In this document: positions 6,423-14,748 of the stretch, piece by piece
Layout of the letters: the number at the start of each line of letters is the position of its first letter
How positions within the stretch are numbered: the stretch's first letter is position 1
Origin: an uncultured Pseudomonadota bacterium
GTDB lineage: Bacteria > Pseudomonadota > Gammaproteobacteria > Methylococcales > Methylomonadaceae
NCBI GenBank assembly: GCA_903902945.1
Contig: CAIUWU010000078.1
Coordinates: 1-24,307, forward strand
DNA length: 24,307 bases
Direction of reading: 5' to 3'
Program-made: the position numbers and the translations under genes
Notes under the pieces: generated by a model
What the model was told of the DNA's origin: nothing
The model's input: the letters and a program-made list of their open reading frames with translations, nothing else
Database searches by the model: none

Positions 6423-7334
6423 ATGAAGATCAGAGTACTTGGTGCCGGCGCGGGCGGAGGTTTTCCGCAGTGGAACTGTAATTGTGATAATTGCCGCCGG
6501 TTAAGGCAGGGCCAGCTGAATGGCAAAGCCCGGACGCAGTCCTCGATTGCGATCAGTACCGACAATCGCAACTGGCTGTTATTCAACACCTCTCCCGATA
6601 TTCGCGCCCAGCTGGAAGCGTTTCCGGCGATTCAGCCTAAAGAAGGTATACGGGACACCGGGATCCGCGCCATCCTGTTAATTGACAGTCAGATCGACCA
6701 TACCACTGGCATGCTGATGTTGCGCGAAGGCAAGCCTCTGGAGGTTTACTGTACCGAAATGGTTAGACAGGATTTAACCACCGGTTTTCCCTTGTTTACC
6801 ATGCTGAAAGACTATTGCACCGTCAATCATCATCCGATTGCCTGTGATGAAACACCATTTACGATTCCGGGTATCGACGATATCCGCATTTATGCCCATG
6901 CACTGAAAAGCAAGGCACCGCCCTATTCACCACATCGGCATGATCCGCATGAAGGTGACAATATCGGGGTGATTATTGAGCAGATTTCCACCGGTAAGTC
7001 TTTGTATTATTCGCCGGGACTGGGTGAAATCGAGCCGCATGTGATGGCGGCAATGCAACGGGTAGACTGTTTGATGGTCGATGGTACCTTCTGGACTGAT
7101 GATGAAATGGTGCAGCAAGGTATCAGTCATAAGCATGCCCGTGAAATCGGCCACTTGCCGCAATCGGGGCCGGGCGGGATGATCGAAGTGCTGAATGGGG
7201 TAGCCAAGGCCCGCAAGATTCTGATTCATATCAACAACACCAATCCGATTCTGGATGAAGATTCGCCGGAACGTAAGACCCTGGATGCTGCAGGCATCGA
7301 AGTGGCTTATGATGGTTTGGAAATCGACTTATAA
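6423..7334 (+). CDS. pqqB: PqqB, metallo-beta-lactamase-fold PQQ biosynthesis protein
   Basis: The 303-residue protein matches PqqB throughout. It opens with MKIRVLGAGAGGGFPQWNC, has a cysteine cluster at 19, 21 and 24 (structural zinc site of the family) and the metal-site segment DSQIDHTTG at 88-96. Further matches are DGTFWTDDEM and a C-terminal HINNTNPIL. PqqB is thought to hydroxylate the tyrosine-derived ring of the cross-linked intermediate, although older literature called it a transport protein. It starts at ATG 6423, 58 bases past the terminator, with no evident Shine-Dalgarno, in contrast to pqqA. Nine bases separate it from pqqC. Confidence 0.97.
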   Translation: MKIRVLGAGAGGGFPQWNCNCDNCRRLRQGQLNGKARTQSSIAISTDNRNWLLFNTSPDIRAQLEAFPAIQPKEGIRDTGIRAILLIDSQIDHTTGMLMLREGKPLEVYCTEMVRQDLTTGFPLFTMLKDYCTVNHHPIACDETPFTIPGIDDIRIYAHALKSKAPPYSPHRHDPHEGDNIGVIIEQISTGKSLYYSPGLGEIEPHVMAAMQRVDCLMVDGTFWTDDEMVQQGISHKHAREIGHLPQSGPGGMIEVLNGVAKARKILIHINNTNPILDEDSPERKTLDAAGIEVAYDGLEIDL

Positions 7335-7343
7335 GGTAACGCC

Positions 7344-8075
7344 ATGAGCTGTTGTGACAATAAACCCTGGACTCGTGAGGAGTTCGAAGCCAAATTGCGC
7401 GGGATGGAGAAGTACTACCATATTCATCATCCCATGCATGTCCTGATGAACGAAGGCAAGCTGACTCAGCAGCAGTTACAAGGCTGGGTGGCGAACCGTT
7501 TTTATTATCAGGTGATGATTCCGATCAAAGATGCCAACATCATGGCTAACTGCCCGGATCGGGAAACCCGTGCCAAATGGGTACAGCGGATTCTCGATCA
7601 TGACGGCCATCCCGGTGATACCGGTGGTATCGAAGCCTGGATTCAGCTGGGTATCGCTGTCGGTCTGAGCCGCGAAGATCTGACCTCGTTAAAGCATGTG
7701 TTGCCCGGTGTGCGTTTTGCGGTCGATGCCTATGTCAATTTTGCCCGTCGCGCCGAATGGCATGAGGCTGCCAGCTCCTCACTGACCGAACTGTTTGCGC
7801 CCAAGATTCATCAGCAACGGCTGGATAACTGGCCGGATGTTTATCCCTGGGTCGAGCCGGAAGGTTATGCCTATTTCCGCAAACGTCTTACCGAAGCGCG
7901 CCGTGATGTCGAGCATGGTCTGGAGCTGACGTTGGATTGGTACAAAACCCGTGAGCAACAGGAACGGATGCTGGATATTCTGAAATTTAAACTGGATGTT
8001 TTATGGACCATGGCCGATGCCATGTATCTGGCTTATGTCGCCAATATGCCGCCGTACTTTAATATCGAATCATGA
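7344..8075 (+). CDS. pqqC: PqqC, PQQ synthase (final cofactor-free oxidase)
   Basis: The protein has 243 residues, close to the usual 240-255. It shows the family's conserved stretches: IHHPMHVLMNEGKL, NRFYYQVMIPIKDANIM, ILDHDGHPGDTGG (active-site His at about 89), EAASSSLTELFAP and WVEPEGYAYFRKR. PqqC carries out the last step of the pathway, ring closure and an eight-electron oxidation using O2 without a bound cofactor. An AAGG lies about ten bases before ATG 7344. The end overlaps pqqD by four bases (ATGA at 8072-8075), so translation of the two is probably coupled. Confidence 0.98.
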   Translation: MSCCDNKPWTREEFEAKLRGMEKYYHIHHPMHVLMNEGKLTQQQLQGWVANRFYYQVMIPIKDANIMANCPDRETRAKWVQRILDHDGHPGDTGGIEAWIQLGIAVGLSREDLTSLKHVLPGVRFAVDAYVNFARRAEWHEAASSSLTELFAPKIHQQRLDNWPDVYPWVEPEGYAYFRKRLTEARRDVEHGLELTLDWYKTREQQERMLDILKFKLDVLWTMADAMYLAYVANMPPYFNIES

Positions 8076-8341
8076 TTAATTCCGAGCAAAAACTGAAGTT
8101 TTCCCCCTTACACCGGCTGCAATGGGAAGAAGCACAGCAAAAATATGTGATTCTCTATCCTGAAGGCATGGTGGAGCTCAACCAGAGTTCGGCGGAAATT
8201 CTTAAACTGTGTGATGGCAATCACACGCTGCCCGAGCTGGTGGCTGAGCTGGAAGCAAAATTTGCAACCTCAGGTCTGACCACTGACATTAGTAATTTTC
8301 TGACGGTTGCGCTGCAAAATGGCTGGATCCAATACGCTTAA
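8072..8341 (+). CDS. pqqD: PqqD, peptide chaperone for PqqA
   Basis: This 89-residue protein has the length and conserved features of PqqD, including LQWEEAQQKYVILYPEGMV, LNQSSAEILKLCDG and the C-terminal FLTVALQNGW. PqqD adopts the RiPP recognition element fold: it binds PqqA and presents it to PqqE. In some species the two are fused; here they are separate but their genes overlap by 23 bases. The start overlaps the pqqC stop. Confidence 0.97.
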   Translation: MINSEQKLKFSPLHRLQWEEAQQKYVILYPEGMVELNQSSAEILKLCDGNHTLPELVAELEAKFATSGLTTDISNFLTVALQNGWIQYA

Positions 8342-9443
8342 TATCACCCCGCCACGCTGGCTGTTGGCGGAGTTGAGCTATAAATGCCCGCTGCAATGTC
8401 CCTATTGTTCCAATCCGCTCGATTACGCCAAATACCCCCAGGAACTCACGACTGATGAATGGAAACGGGTCTTGGCCGAAGCGCGGAAAATGGGTGCTGT
8501 GCAATTGGGATTTTCCGGTGGCGAGCCGTTGACGCGGCCTGATCTGATTGAATTGGTTGCTTATGCGCGTGAGCTGGGCTATTACTCGAATCTGATCACA
8601 TCCGGTTATGGCTTGAGTGAACAGAAAATCATCGAGCTGAAACAGGCCGGGCTGGATCATATTCAGGTTAGTATCCAAGCCAGTTCTCAGGCGCTGAGCG
8701 ACCATCTGGCCGGCACCGAAAGTTATGCGCATAAGCAGCAGGTCGCGCAATGGGTCAAAAAGCACGGTTATCCCATGGTGCTGTGCGTAGTGATTCATCG
8801 CCAGAACATTCATCAGATGGCTGATATTCTGGCGATGGCAGACAGCTTGGGCGCTGATTATCTGGAGTTGGCCAATACGCAGTATTACGGCTGGGCGCAT
8901 ATCAATCGGGATGCGCTATTGCCGACCCGTGAGCAATTTGCCGAAGCCGAGCAAATCGCTCAGGCCTTCAAGGAAAAAGTCGCCGGCAGGATGAAAATTT
9001 ATTATGTGGTGCCGGATTATTATGAAGACCGGCCTAAAGCCTGTATGAACGGCTGGGGGACTACGTTTTTGACTATCGCCCCTGATGGTACGGCTCTGCC
9101 CTGTCATTCGGCACGCGAGTTACCGGGTCTGGACTGTCCGAACGTCAAAGATTTCAGTGTGCAGCAAATCTGGCATGAATCCAAAGCGTTCAATTTCTTT
9201 CGTGGCACCGAATGGATGCAGGAACCTTGTCGCAGCTGCGATGAAAAACACAAGGATTTTGGCGGCTGTCGTTGTCAGGCGTTTCTGTTTAACGGTGATG
9301 CAGCCAGCACTGATCCTGTGTGCAGCAAATCAGCTGAGCGGGGGAAAATCGATGCGGTGATTGCTTCGGCGCGCGATGCTGCATTGGCAGCTGAAGAAAA
9401 ACCGCTGGTATTTCGTAACAGCAGGAATTCGAAGTTATTCTGA
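8319..9443 (+). CDS. pqqE: PqqE, radical SAM enzyme cross-linking Glu and Tyr of PqqA
   Basis: Taken from ATG 8319 the protein has 374 residues. The radical SAM cysteines are C23-x3-C27-x2-C30 (YKCPLQCPYCSNP), followed by LGFSGGEPLTRPDL. The C-terminal half is a SPASM domain with auxiliary cluster cysteines in ALPCHSAR, EPCRSCDEKHKDFGGCRC and DPVCSKS. PqqE forms the carbon-carbon bond between Glu16 and Tyr20 of PqqA while it is bound to PqqD. A TTG at 8307 would add four residues; ATG is preferred. The reading frame begins 23 bases inside pqqD, and no clear Shine-Dalgarno precedes it, so translation probably depends on pqqD. A strong hairpin follows five bases after the stop. Confidence 0.97.
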   Translation: MAGSNTLNITPPRWLLAELSYKCPLQCPYCSNPLDYAKYPQELTTDEWKRVLAEARKMGAVQLGFSGGEPLTRPDLIELVAYARELGYYSNLITSGYGLSEQKIIELKQAGLDHIQVSIQASSQALSDHLAGTESYAHKQQVAQWVKKHGYPMVLCVVIHRQNIHQMADILAMADSLGADYLELANTQYYGWAHINRDALLPTREQFAEAEQIAQAFKEKVAGRMKIYYVVPDYYEDRPKACMNGWGTTFLTIAPDGTALPCHSARELPGLDCPNVKDFSVQQIWHESKAFNFFRGTEWMQEPCRSCDEKHKDFGGCRCQAFLFNGDAASTDPVCSKSAERGKIDAVIASARDAALAAEEKPLVFRNSRNSKLF

Positions 9444-9447
9444 AAGG

Positions 9448-9483
9448 TCAGCGGGTAATCTTGGCTGGATTACCCGCTGATTT
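9448..9483 (+). terminator. probable terminator after pqqE
   Basis: A perfect 13-bp inverted repeat (9448-9460 with 9468-9480, loop TTGGCTG) begins five bases after the pqqE stop. Only three T residues follow, so it is a stable hairpin with a weak U-tract. It could also protect the 3' end of the mRNA or act on the convergent gene at 9537-9968. A smaller stem (9489-9494 with 9506-9511) follows. Confidence 0.6.
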
Positions 9484-9536
9484 CGGGCGGCTGCCTGAAA
9501 ACGCTGCAGCCACCGGTAAGCTGATTGCCGGCTGAT

Positions 9537-9968
9537 TTATTCGATGCCTGTCATGCCGACCACGCTCCAGTTGTCGAAGTTGGCGGCGCCGGATACATCA
9601 TCACCTTCGTTGTACTGGATACGGCAGACGTAGTGATGAATTTCCCCCGGAGCATCTTTACCGGAAATTTCAGCATCGGCATTAACGATATATTCGTAGT
9701 TGCCCAGACTCCAGGCATTGGTAGCCTGTCCGGTGAAAGATACCGATTTATCTTCGCCTAATTCGTTCTTGATGTAGTTGTTGCAATGCGCGTAAGCCAT
9801 TGCGGTCATATCATTGCTGATAGGCATGGCGTTGGCCTCATCTTTGCTTTCAACCAAAAACAGGTCTGATGCCGCGATATTCAGCAACAAGGGTTGAACA
9901 AATTTGATTTGAACAGCCAGAAGCACAGCCAGACAAAGTGCAAAAACGACAATTTTCTTTTTATTCAT
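9537..9968 (-). CDS. unknown exported or membrane-anchored small protein
   Basis: I do not recognise this 143-residue protein. It begins MNKKK and continues with a hydrophobic segment (about 6-24), so it is either secreted or anchored by its N terminus. There is no lipobox. The remainder is polar, with two cysteines (62 and 115) that could form a disulfide in the periplasm, and a sequence rich in aromatic and beta-type residues (NYEYIVNADAEI, HHYVCRIQY). It sits alone on the minus strand between pqqE and hemB. A predicted promoter directly upstream implies independent expression. No clear Shine-Dalgarno precedes ATG 9968. The exported-protein features support a real gene; the function is unknown. 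Confidence 0.7.
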   Translation of the reverse strand: MNKKKIVVFALCLAVLLAVQIKFVQPLLLNIAASDLFLVESKDEANAMPISNDMTAMAYAHCNNYIKNELGEDKSVSFTGQATNAWSLGNYEYIVNADAEISGKDAPGEIHHYVCRIQYNEGDDVSGAANFDNWSVVGMTGIE

Positions 9969-10253
9969 AATGATAGGTTGGATTTTTTATAATAATAATG
10001 ACAAGTCGGTTCAAATCATAACAAAGATTCAGTTGCCTACGAAATGTAAGCGACTCATTCGAAAGCGCATCACTGTACTTGTGGCAGCTAAAAAAACATA
10101 GCCAGCTTGAGCCAGGTTTTTTGATCAATGCTCTAAATTGCGCTGCGGTCCCGTAGAATAACCAAATCTTTTAGCCGCGCATTGTGCCACGATAATTTGT
10201 TTTTGCAGGATTTCGTCATTGCTGATTTCAACTTTTTACTCAGAAAAAACACC
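9969..10253. other. intergenic region upstream of hemB
   Basis: This 285-base divergent interval serves both the small exported protein (minus) and hemB (plus). The minus promoter is listed separately. For hemB I could not find a properly spaced -35/-10 pair: TAGAAT at 10154-10159 is a possible -10, but nothing like a -35 lies 16-18 bases before it. TTTTTTGATCAA at 10117-10128 also occurs in the pqqA leader. Confidence 0.4.
9986..10014 (-). promoter_or_regulatory. predicted promoter of the small exported protein
   Basis: On the minus strand TTGAAC (10009-10014), a 17-base spacer and TATAAA (9986-9991) form a good sigma-70 match. Transcription would start about 10 bases before the ATG at 9968, giving a very short leader. 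The surrounding AT-rich sequence offers other possible -10 boxes, so the exact element is uncertain. Confidence 0.45.
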
Positions 10254-11252
10254 ATGAAAAATAGTCAGTTCCCCTTCAATCGCATGCGCCGTATGCGTTA
10301 TCAGGATTTTTCCCGACGTTTGATGCGTGAAAATCATTTGTCAGCCGATGATTTGATTTGTCCCTTGTTCGTTATTGAAGGCAGCAATCAGCAGCAGGCG
10401 GTGGCTTCCATGCCCGGTGTCAGCCGTTTGTCTGTGGATTTGTTGCTTAAAGAAGCCGAAACCCTGCTGAATCTGGGCGTGCCGGCGGTTGCTCTGTTTC
10501 CGGTGATTGATCCGGCGGGTAAGTCCTTATTGGCCGAAGAAGCCTATAACCCTGATGGCCTGGCGCAGCGAGCGGTCAGAGCCTTGAAACGTCATTTTCC
10601 TGAGCTGGGGGTGATTACCGATGTAGCACTCGATCCGTTTACCGTTCATGGCCAGGATGGTCTGCTGGATCAGCAAGGCTATGTGATCAACGACGAAACA
10701 GTCGCAGTGTTATGCAAACAGGCGTTATCACACGCAGAAGCCGGTGCCGATATTGTGGCACCTTCTGACATGATGGATGGCCGGATCGGCGCGATTCGCG
10801 CGGCACTGGAACAGCAAAATCAGCGCAATACCCGGATTCTGGCCTACTCGGCCAAATATGCCTCCAGTTTCTACGGGCCGTTTCGCGATGCGGTCGGGTC
10901 AGCCGGTAATCTGGGGGGTGGAAATAAATACAGTTATCAGATGGACCCGGCCAACTCTGATGAAGCGCTGCGCGAGATTGCACTCGATTTGCAGGAAGGT
11001 GCGGATATGATCATGGTCAAACCGGGCATGCCTTATCTGGACATTATTCGCAGGGCCAAAGATGAGTTCGGGGTGCCCACCTTTGCTTATCAGGTCAGTG
11101 GCGAATACGCCATGCTCAAGGCAGCTGCGATCAACGGCTGGTTGAATGAAGAGGCGGTCGTGATGGAATCCTTACTGGCGTTTAAACGTGCCGGTTGTGA
11201 TGCCATCCTGACCTATTTCGCCAAATCGGCTGCGCAATGGCTAAAGTCTTAA
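10254..11252 (+). CDS. hemB: HemB, 5-aminolevulinate dehydratase (magnesium-type)
   Basis: HemB condenses two 5-aminolevulinate molecules into porphobilinogen, the first common pyrrole of tetrapyrrole synthesis. From ATG 10254 it has 332 residues. Schiff-base lysines are K201 (AYSAKYASSFYGPF) and K256 (MVKPGMPYLDII). The metal-site segment reads DVALDPFTVHGQDG: the three zinc-binding cysteines of the E. coli type are replaced by Ala125, Asp127 and Asp135, as in Pseudomonas aeruginosa, so it should not need catalytic zinc and is probably stimulated by magnesium. A longer frame from TTG 10182 would add 24 residues unlike the family and is rejected. An unknown membrane-protein gene follows after 18 bases. 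Confidence 0.96.
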   Translation: MKNSQFPFNRMRRMRYQDFSRRLMRENHLSADDLICPLFVIEGSNQQQAVASMPGVSRLSVDLLLKEAETLLNLGVPAVALFPVIDPAGKSLLAEEAYNPDGLAQRAVRALKRHFPELGVITDVALDPFTVHGQDGLLDQQGYVINDETVAVLCKQALSHAEAGADIVAPSDMMDGRIGAIRAALEQQNQRNTRILAYSAKYASSFYGPFRDAVGSAGNLGGGNKYSYQMDPANSDEALREIALDLQEGADMIMVKPGMPYLDIIRRAKDEFGVPTFAYQVSGEYAMLKAAAINGWLNEEAVVMESLLAFKRAGCDAILTYFAKSAAQWLKS

Positions 11253-11270
11253 CCAGCAGAGGATTTCAAT

Positions 11271-11810
11271 ATGCAGGATCAGGATCAAGCATTAGTCAAG
11301 CATCGGCGCCGATTCCAGCTCGAAGAGGCGCTATTCATTCTGTTACTCGGTTTGTCGTTGCTCGGTATCGGGATTACCGATTTTTCGCCACATGACGGTT
11401 ATGGTTACTGGCTGGGGATGGTGCTGGCATTTGCGGTGCTGGCGGTGATTATCAGCTGGATTCAATCCAAAAAAACCGAGCTGGATTTTCTGGCGCTGGT
11501 TAAAGAGCAAACTTTGCACTGGTTGGTGACCTTGCTGGTGGTTGGCGGCGCATTTTTACTGCAGCAATCGGGGCGACTCGATGAAAATAGCGCCAGTCTG
11601 GTGGTGCTGCTGATCCTGTCTTTGGCCACCATGCTCGATGGGATTCGGGTTGGCTGGCAGCTCAGTCTGGTCGGGTTGTTTCTGGGAATTTGTGCCTTAC
11701 TGATTGCTTATCTGGAACAATTCATGTGGGCGGCTTCGCTGCTGGCGGTTGCGATTGTCATCGGGACGATTGCCTGGGAAATCTGGTTACACAAGAGAGC
11801 TTATCGATGA
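11271..11810 (+). CDS. unknown six-helix membrane protein
   Basis: I do not recognise this 179-residue protein. It has a short charged N terminus (KHRRR at 10-14) and about six hydrophobic segments (18-36, 44-64, 82-98, 107-122, 130-148, 150-170) joined by very short loops, so nearly all of it is in the inner membrane. There are no obvious catalytic motifs. It is preceded by AGAGGA at a reasonable distance from ATG 11271, lies 18 bases after hemB, and its stop overlaps the aroE start in an ATGA at 11807-11810. It is therefore probably co-translated with aroE, although shikimate synthesis gives no clue to its role. Confidence 0.75.
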   Translation: MQDQDQALVKHRRRFQLEEALFILLLGLSLLGIGITDFSPHDGYGYWLGMVLAFAVLAVIISWIQSKKTELDFLALVKEQTLHWLVTLLVVGGAFLLQQSGRLDENSASLVVLLILSLATMLDGIRVGWQLSLVGLFLGICALLIAYLEQFMWAASLLAVAIVIGTIAWEIWLHKRAYR

Positions 11811-12658
11811 CTGACTTGTACGCCGTTTTTGGCGATCCGATCAACCATAGCAAATCACCGCGGATTCATGCCCTGTTTGCCGAACAAACCCGGCAAGATT
11901 TGCATTATCGGGCACAACGGGTGCCTGCCGAAGATTTCAATCAGGCACTGCGCGCTTTTCTCGCTGAAGGCGGCAAAGGCCTGAATTGTACCGTACCGCT
12001 CAAAGAACTGGCCTGGCAGACCGTGTCGCAGGCGCCGCACCGGCTTAGCGAGCGGGCTAGACTGGCCAAAGCCGTCAACACGCTGGCATTGCAGCCGGAT
12101 GGTTCGTTACTGGGCGATAACACCGATGGTATGGGGCTGGTCAATGATCTGCTGCGTAATCACCGGGTAAATCTGACCGGCAAGCGGATTCTGATTCTGG
12201 GGGCCGGTGGTGCCAGTCGTGGCGTGATTCTGCCATTGCTGGACTGCAAGCCCGACAGCATCGTGATTGCCAATCGCACTGTCAGCAAGGCCGAAGCACT
12301 GGTAGCGGACTTTGCCGGACACGGTAAACTGCAAGCCTCAGGTTTCGACAGTTTGAGCGGTCAGCAGTTTGATGTGCTGCTGAATGCCACTTCCGCCAGT
12401 TTGAGTGATCAGCTGCCGCCGTTGCCCGCTAAGCTGCTGGCTGACAATGCCTGTTGCTATGACTTGGCTTATGGCAATCAGCCAACTGCTTTTGTGCGCT
12501 GGGGACGGGAAAACGCTGCAGCCCAGAGTCTGGATGGTCTGGGGATGCTGGTTGAGCAGGCGGCCGAAGCTTTTGCACTCTGGCGTGGTGTCAGACCTGA
12601 TACTCAGGCAGTGATTGCCTTGCTGGATGGCGAGCGCCAGTTATCCGCTGCTCAATGA
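11807..12658 (+). CDS. aroE: AroE, shikimate dehydrogenase
   Basis: AroE reduces 3-dehydroshikimate to shikimate with NADPH in aromatic amino-acid synthesis. The 283-residue protein (E. coli 272) shows AVFGDPINHSKSPRIH for shikimate binding, the catalytic Lys66 in NCTVPLKE, KAVNTL, the catalytic Asp107 in GDNTDGMG, the nucleotide-binding LGAGGASRGV (131-140), and NRTVSKAEAL, which selects NADPH. NCTVPLKE differs slightly from the common NVTVPFKE. The start at ATG 11807 begins exactly at the MTDLYAVFGDP family opening and overlaps the previous gene by four bases. prlC follows after 35 bases. Confidence 0.96.
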   Translation: MTDLYAVFGDPINHSKSPRIHALFAEQTRQDLHYRAQRVPAEDFNQALRAFLAEGGKGLNCTVPLKELAWQTVSQAPHRLSERARLAKAVNTLALQPDGSLLGDNTDGMGLVNDLLRNHRVNLTGKRILILGAGGASRGVILPLLDCKPDSIVIANRTVSKAEALVADFAGHGKLQASGFDSLSGQQFDVLLNATSASLSDQLPPLPAKLLADNACCYDLAYGNQPTAFVRWGRENAAAQSLDGLGMLVEQAAEAFALWRGVRPDTQAVIALLDGERQLSAAQ

Positions 12659-12693
12659 TTCTGCCCGTCGTGGCCACAACCGATTAACACACT

Positions 12694-14733
12694 ATGAATA
12701 ATCCATTACTAGCAAACAGCGAGTTACCACAGTTTTCCAAAATTAAGCCCGAACATGTGCAGCCTGCGATCGAGCAATTGCTGGCCGAGGCCCGGCAGAC
12801 CATCGCCCGACAACTGGAACAGGGCGCGCCTTATGGCTGGGAGAGTCTGATCGAACCGATCGACGCTGCCGAAGACAGGCTGAATAAGGCCTGGTCGCCG
12901 GTCAGCCATATGAATGCCGTCGTCAATAATGAGCAACTGCGAGAGGCTTATAACGCCTGTCTGGAGAAGCTTAGCGAATATGCCACCGAGACCGGACAGA
13001 ACCGGGCCTTGTATCAGGCGTATCAGGCTATTCATGACAGTGCCGGATTCAGCGCGCTTTCCCCGGCCCAGCAGAAAATCATCAATAACGCTTTGCGTGA
13101 TTTTCATTTGTCCGGTGTCGATTTGCCGGCCGAGCAGCAGGCCCGCTACAAAGAGATTAGCCAGCAATTATCGAAACTGGCCAGTCAGTTTGAGGAAAAC
13201 CTGCTCGATGCCACCAATGCTTGGCATAAATTGATTACCGATCAAAGCCAACTGGCCGGCCTGCCAGAGTCGGCGTTAGCACAAGCCAAGCAGACTGCCG
13301 AAGCCGAAGGCAAGCAAGGCTGGCTGATTACGCTGCAATTCCCGTCTTACCTGGCGGTAATGACCTATGCCGATAACCGGGAATTACGCCGCGAGCATTA
13401 TCAGGCCTTTGCCACCCGTGCCTCTGATCAGAGTCCTGATGCCGACAAATGGGATAACAGCACGGTGATGGAACAGATTCTGGCGCTGCGCCATGAGAAA
13501 GCGCAACTGCTGGGTTTCAATAACTACGCAGAATATTCGCTGGCTACCAAGATGGCCGATTCCACCGATACGGTGGTGGCGTTTCTCGATGATCTGGCCA
13601 GCAAGTCACACGGACAGGCTGAACGCGATCTGGCTGAATTAAAAGCCTTTGCGCTGGCGGAATACGGGGTCGACGATTTACAGGCTTGGGATATCAGCTA
13701 TTACTCGGAAAAAATGCGTCAGCATTTTTATCAGCTGTCTCAGGAACAAGTAAAAACCTATTTCCCGATTACTCGGGTATTGCCGGGGCTGTTTGCGATT
13801 GTCGAAAATCTGTACGGCTTGCAGATCACTGAAATCGAGGATTTTGACAGCTGGCATGGCGATGTGCGCTTTTATCAGATTCATGATCAGGACGGCCAGC
13901 CACGCGGACGTTTTTATCTGGATTTATATGCCCGAGCCAAAAAGCGCGGCGGTGCCTGGATGGATGATTGTGTGGGCCGCAAACGCTATGCCGATGGCGT
14001 GCAATATCCGGTAGCCTATCTGGTCTGTAATTTCACCCCGCCGACGGGTGATCAGCCGGCTTTGCTGACTCATGACGAAGTGCAGACCTTGTTCCATGAG
14101 TTTGGTCACGGTTTGCATCACCTGCTGACTCAGGTCGACTATCTGGGAGTGTCCGGGATTAATGGTGTCGAATGGGATGCGGTGGAGTTGCCGAGTCAGT
14201 TCATGGAAAACTGGTGCTGGGATAAACAGGCGCTGGCGCTGATTTCCGGCCACTATCAAACCGGCGAGCCATTGCCGGATAGCCTGTTTGACAAAATGCT
14301 GGCGGCCAAAAACTTTCAGGCCGGGATGATGATGGTCAGACAACTGGAGTTCAGCCTGTTCGATTTCAAGATTCATCAAGACTATCAGCCGGAACGTGGC
14401 GGACAGATTTATCCGACATTGCAGCAAATCCGCGAGCGGGTCGCTGTCGTCAAGCCACCTGCATTCAACCGTTTTGCCCATAGTTTCTCGCATATTTTTG
14501 CCGGTGGTTATGCGGCGGGATATTACAGTTATAAATGGGCTGAAGTGTTATCGGCGGATGCGTTTTCGCTGTTTGAAGAACGCGGCATTTTTGATCGCGC
14601 CACTGGCGAGGCTTTTTTACATCACATCCTGGAGCAGGGCGGCAGTCAGAATGCTATGACGCTGTTTAAAAACTTCCGTGGTCGTCAGCCCAATATTGAT
14701 GCCTTGTTACGCCACAATGGCATTACTGTTTAA
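12694..14733 (+). CDS. prlC: PrlC, oligopeptidase A (M3 metallopeptidase)
   Basis: The 679-residue protein (E. coli OpdA 680) is an M3-family zinc oligopeptidase of the cytoplasm. Its zinc motif is HEFGH at residues 468-472, with the third ligand Glu498 in AVELPSQFMENW. The thimet-oligopeptidase helical N-terminal region and the C-terminal KWAEVLSADAF stretch are also present. PrlC degrades signal peptides and short peptides released by larger proteases. It is the second peptidase in the window besides TldD/PmbA. It starts at ATG 12694 with no clear Shine-Dalgarno, and the next gene begins 15 bases after it. Confidence 0.96.
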   Translation: MNNPLLANSELPQFSKIKPEHVQPAIEQLLAEARQTIARQLEQGAPYGWESLIEPIDAAEDRLNKAWSPVSHMNAVVNNEQLREAYNACLEKLSEYATETGQNRALYQAYQAIHDSAGFSALSPAQQKIINNALRDFHLSGVDLPAEQQARYKEISQQLSKLASQFEENLLDATNAWHKLITDQSQLAGLPESALAQAKQTAEAEGKQGWLITLQFPSYLAVMTYADNRELRREHYQAFATRASDQSPDADKWDNSTVMEQILALRHEKAQLLGFNNYAEYSLATKMADSTDTVVAFLDDLASKSHGQAERDLAELKAFALAEYGVDDLQAWDISYYSEKMRQHFYQLSQEQVKTYFPITRVLPGLFAIVENLYGLQITEIEDFDSWHGDVRFYQIHDQDGQPRGRFYLDLYARAKKRGGAWMDDCVGRKRYADGVQYPVAYLVCNFTPPTGDQPALLTHDEVQTLFHEFGHGLHHLLTQVDYLGVSGINGVEWDAVELPSQFMENWCWDKQALALISGHYQTGEPLPDSLFDKMLAAKNFQAGMMMVRQLEFSLFDFKIHQDYQPERGGQIYPTLQQIRERVAVVKPPAFNRFAHSFSHIFAGGYAAGYYSYKWAEVLSADAFSLFEERGIFDRATGEAFLHHILEQGGSQNAMTLFKNFRGRQPNIDALLRHNGITV

Positions 14734-14748
14734 CAGCCGGAGCAGACT

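Noticed and set aside
10117..10128. TTGATCAA upstream of hemB as an FNR-type site
   Set aside because: FNR sites need TTGAT and ATCAA separated by four bases; here the half-sites are fused with no gap.
10154..10159. TAGAAT as the -10 of a hemB promoter
   Set aside because: No -35-like hexamer lies 16-18 bases upstream, so I did not list it as a promoter.
10182..10253. Extended HemB start from TTG 10182
   Set aside because: The extra 24 residues do not resemble HemB, while ATG 10254 gives the normal length.
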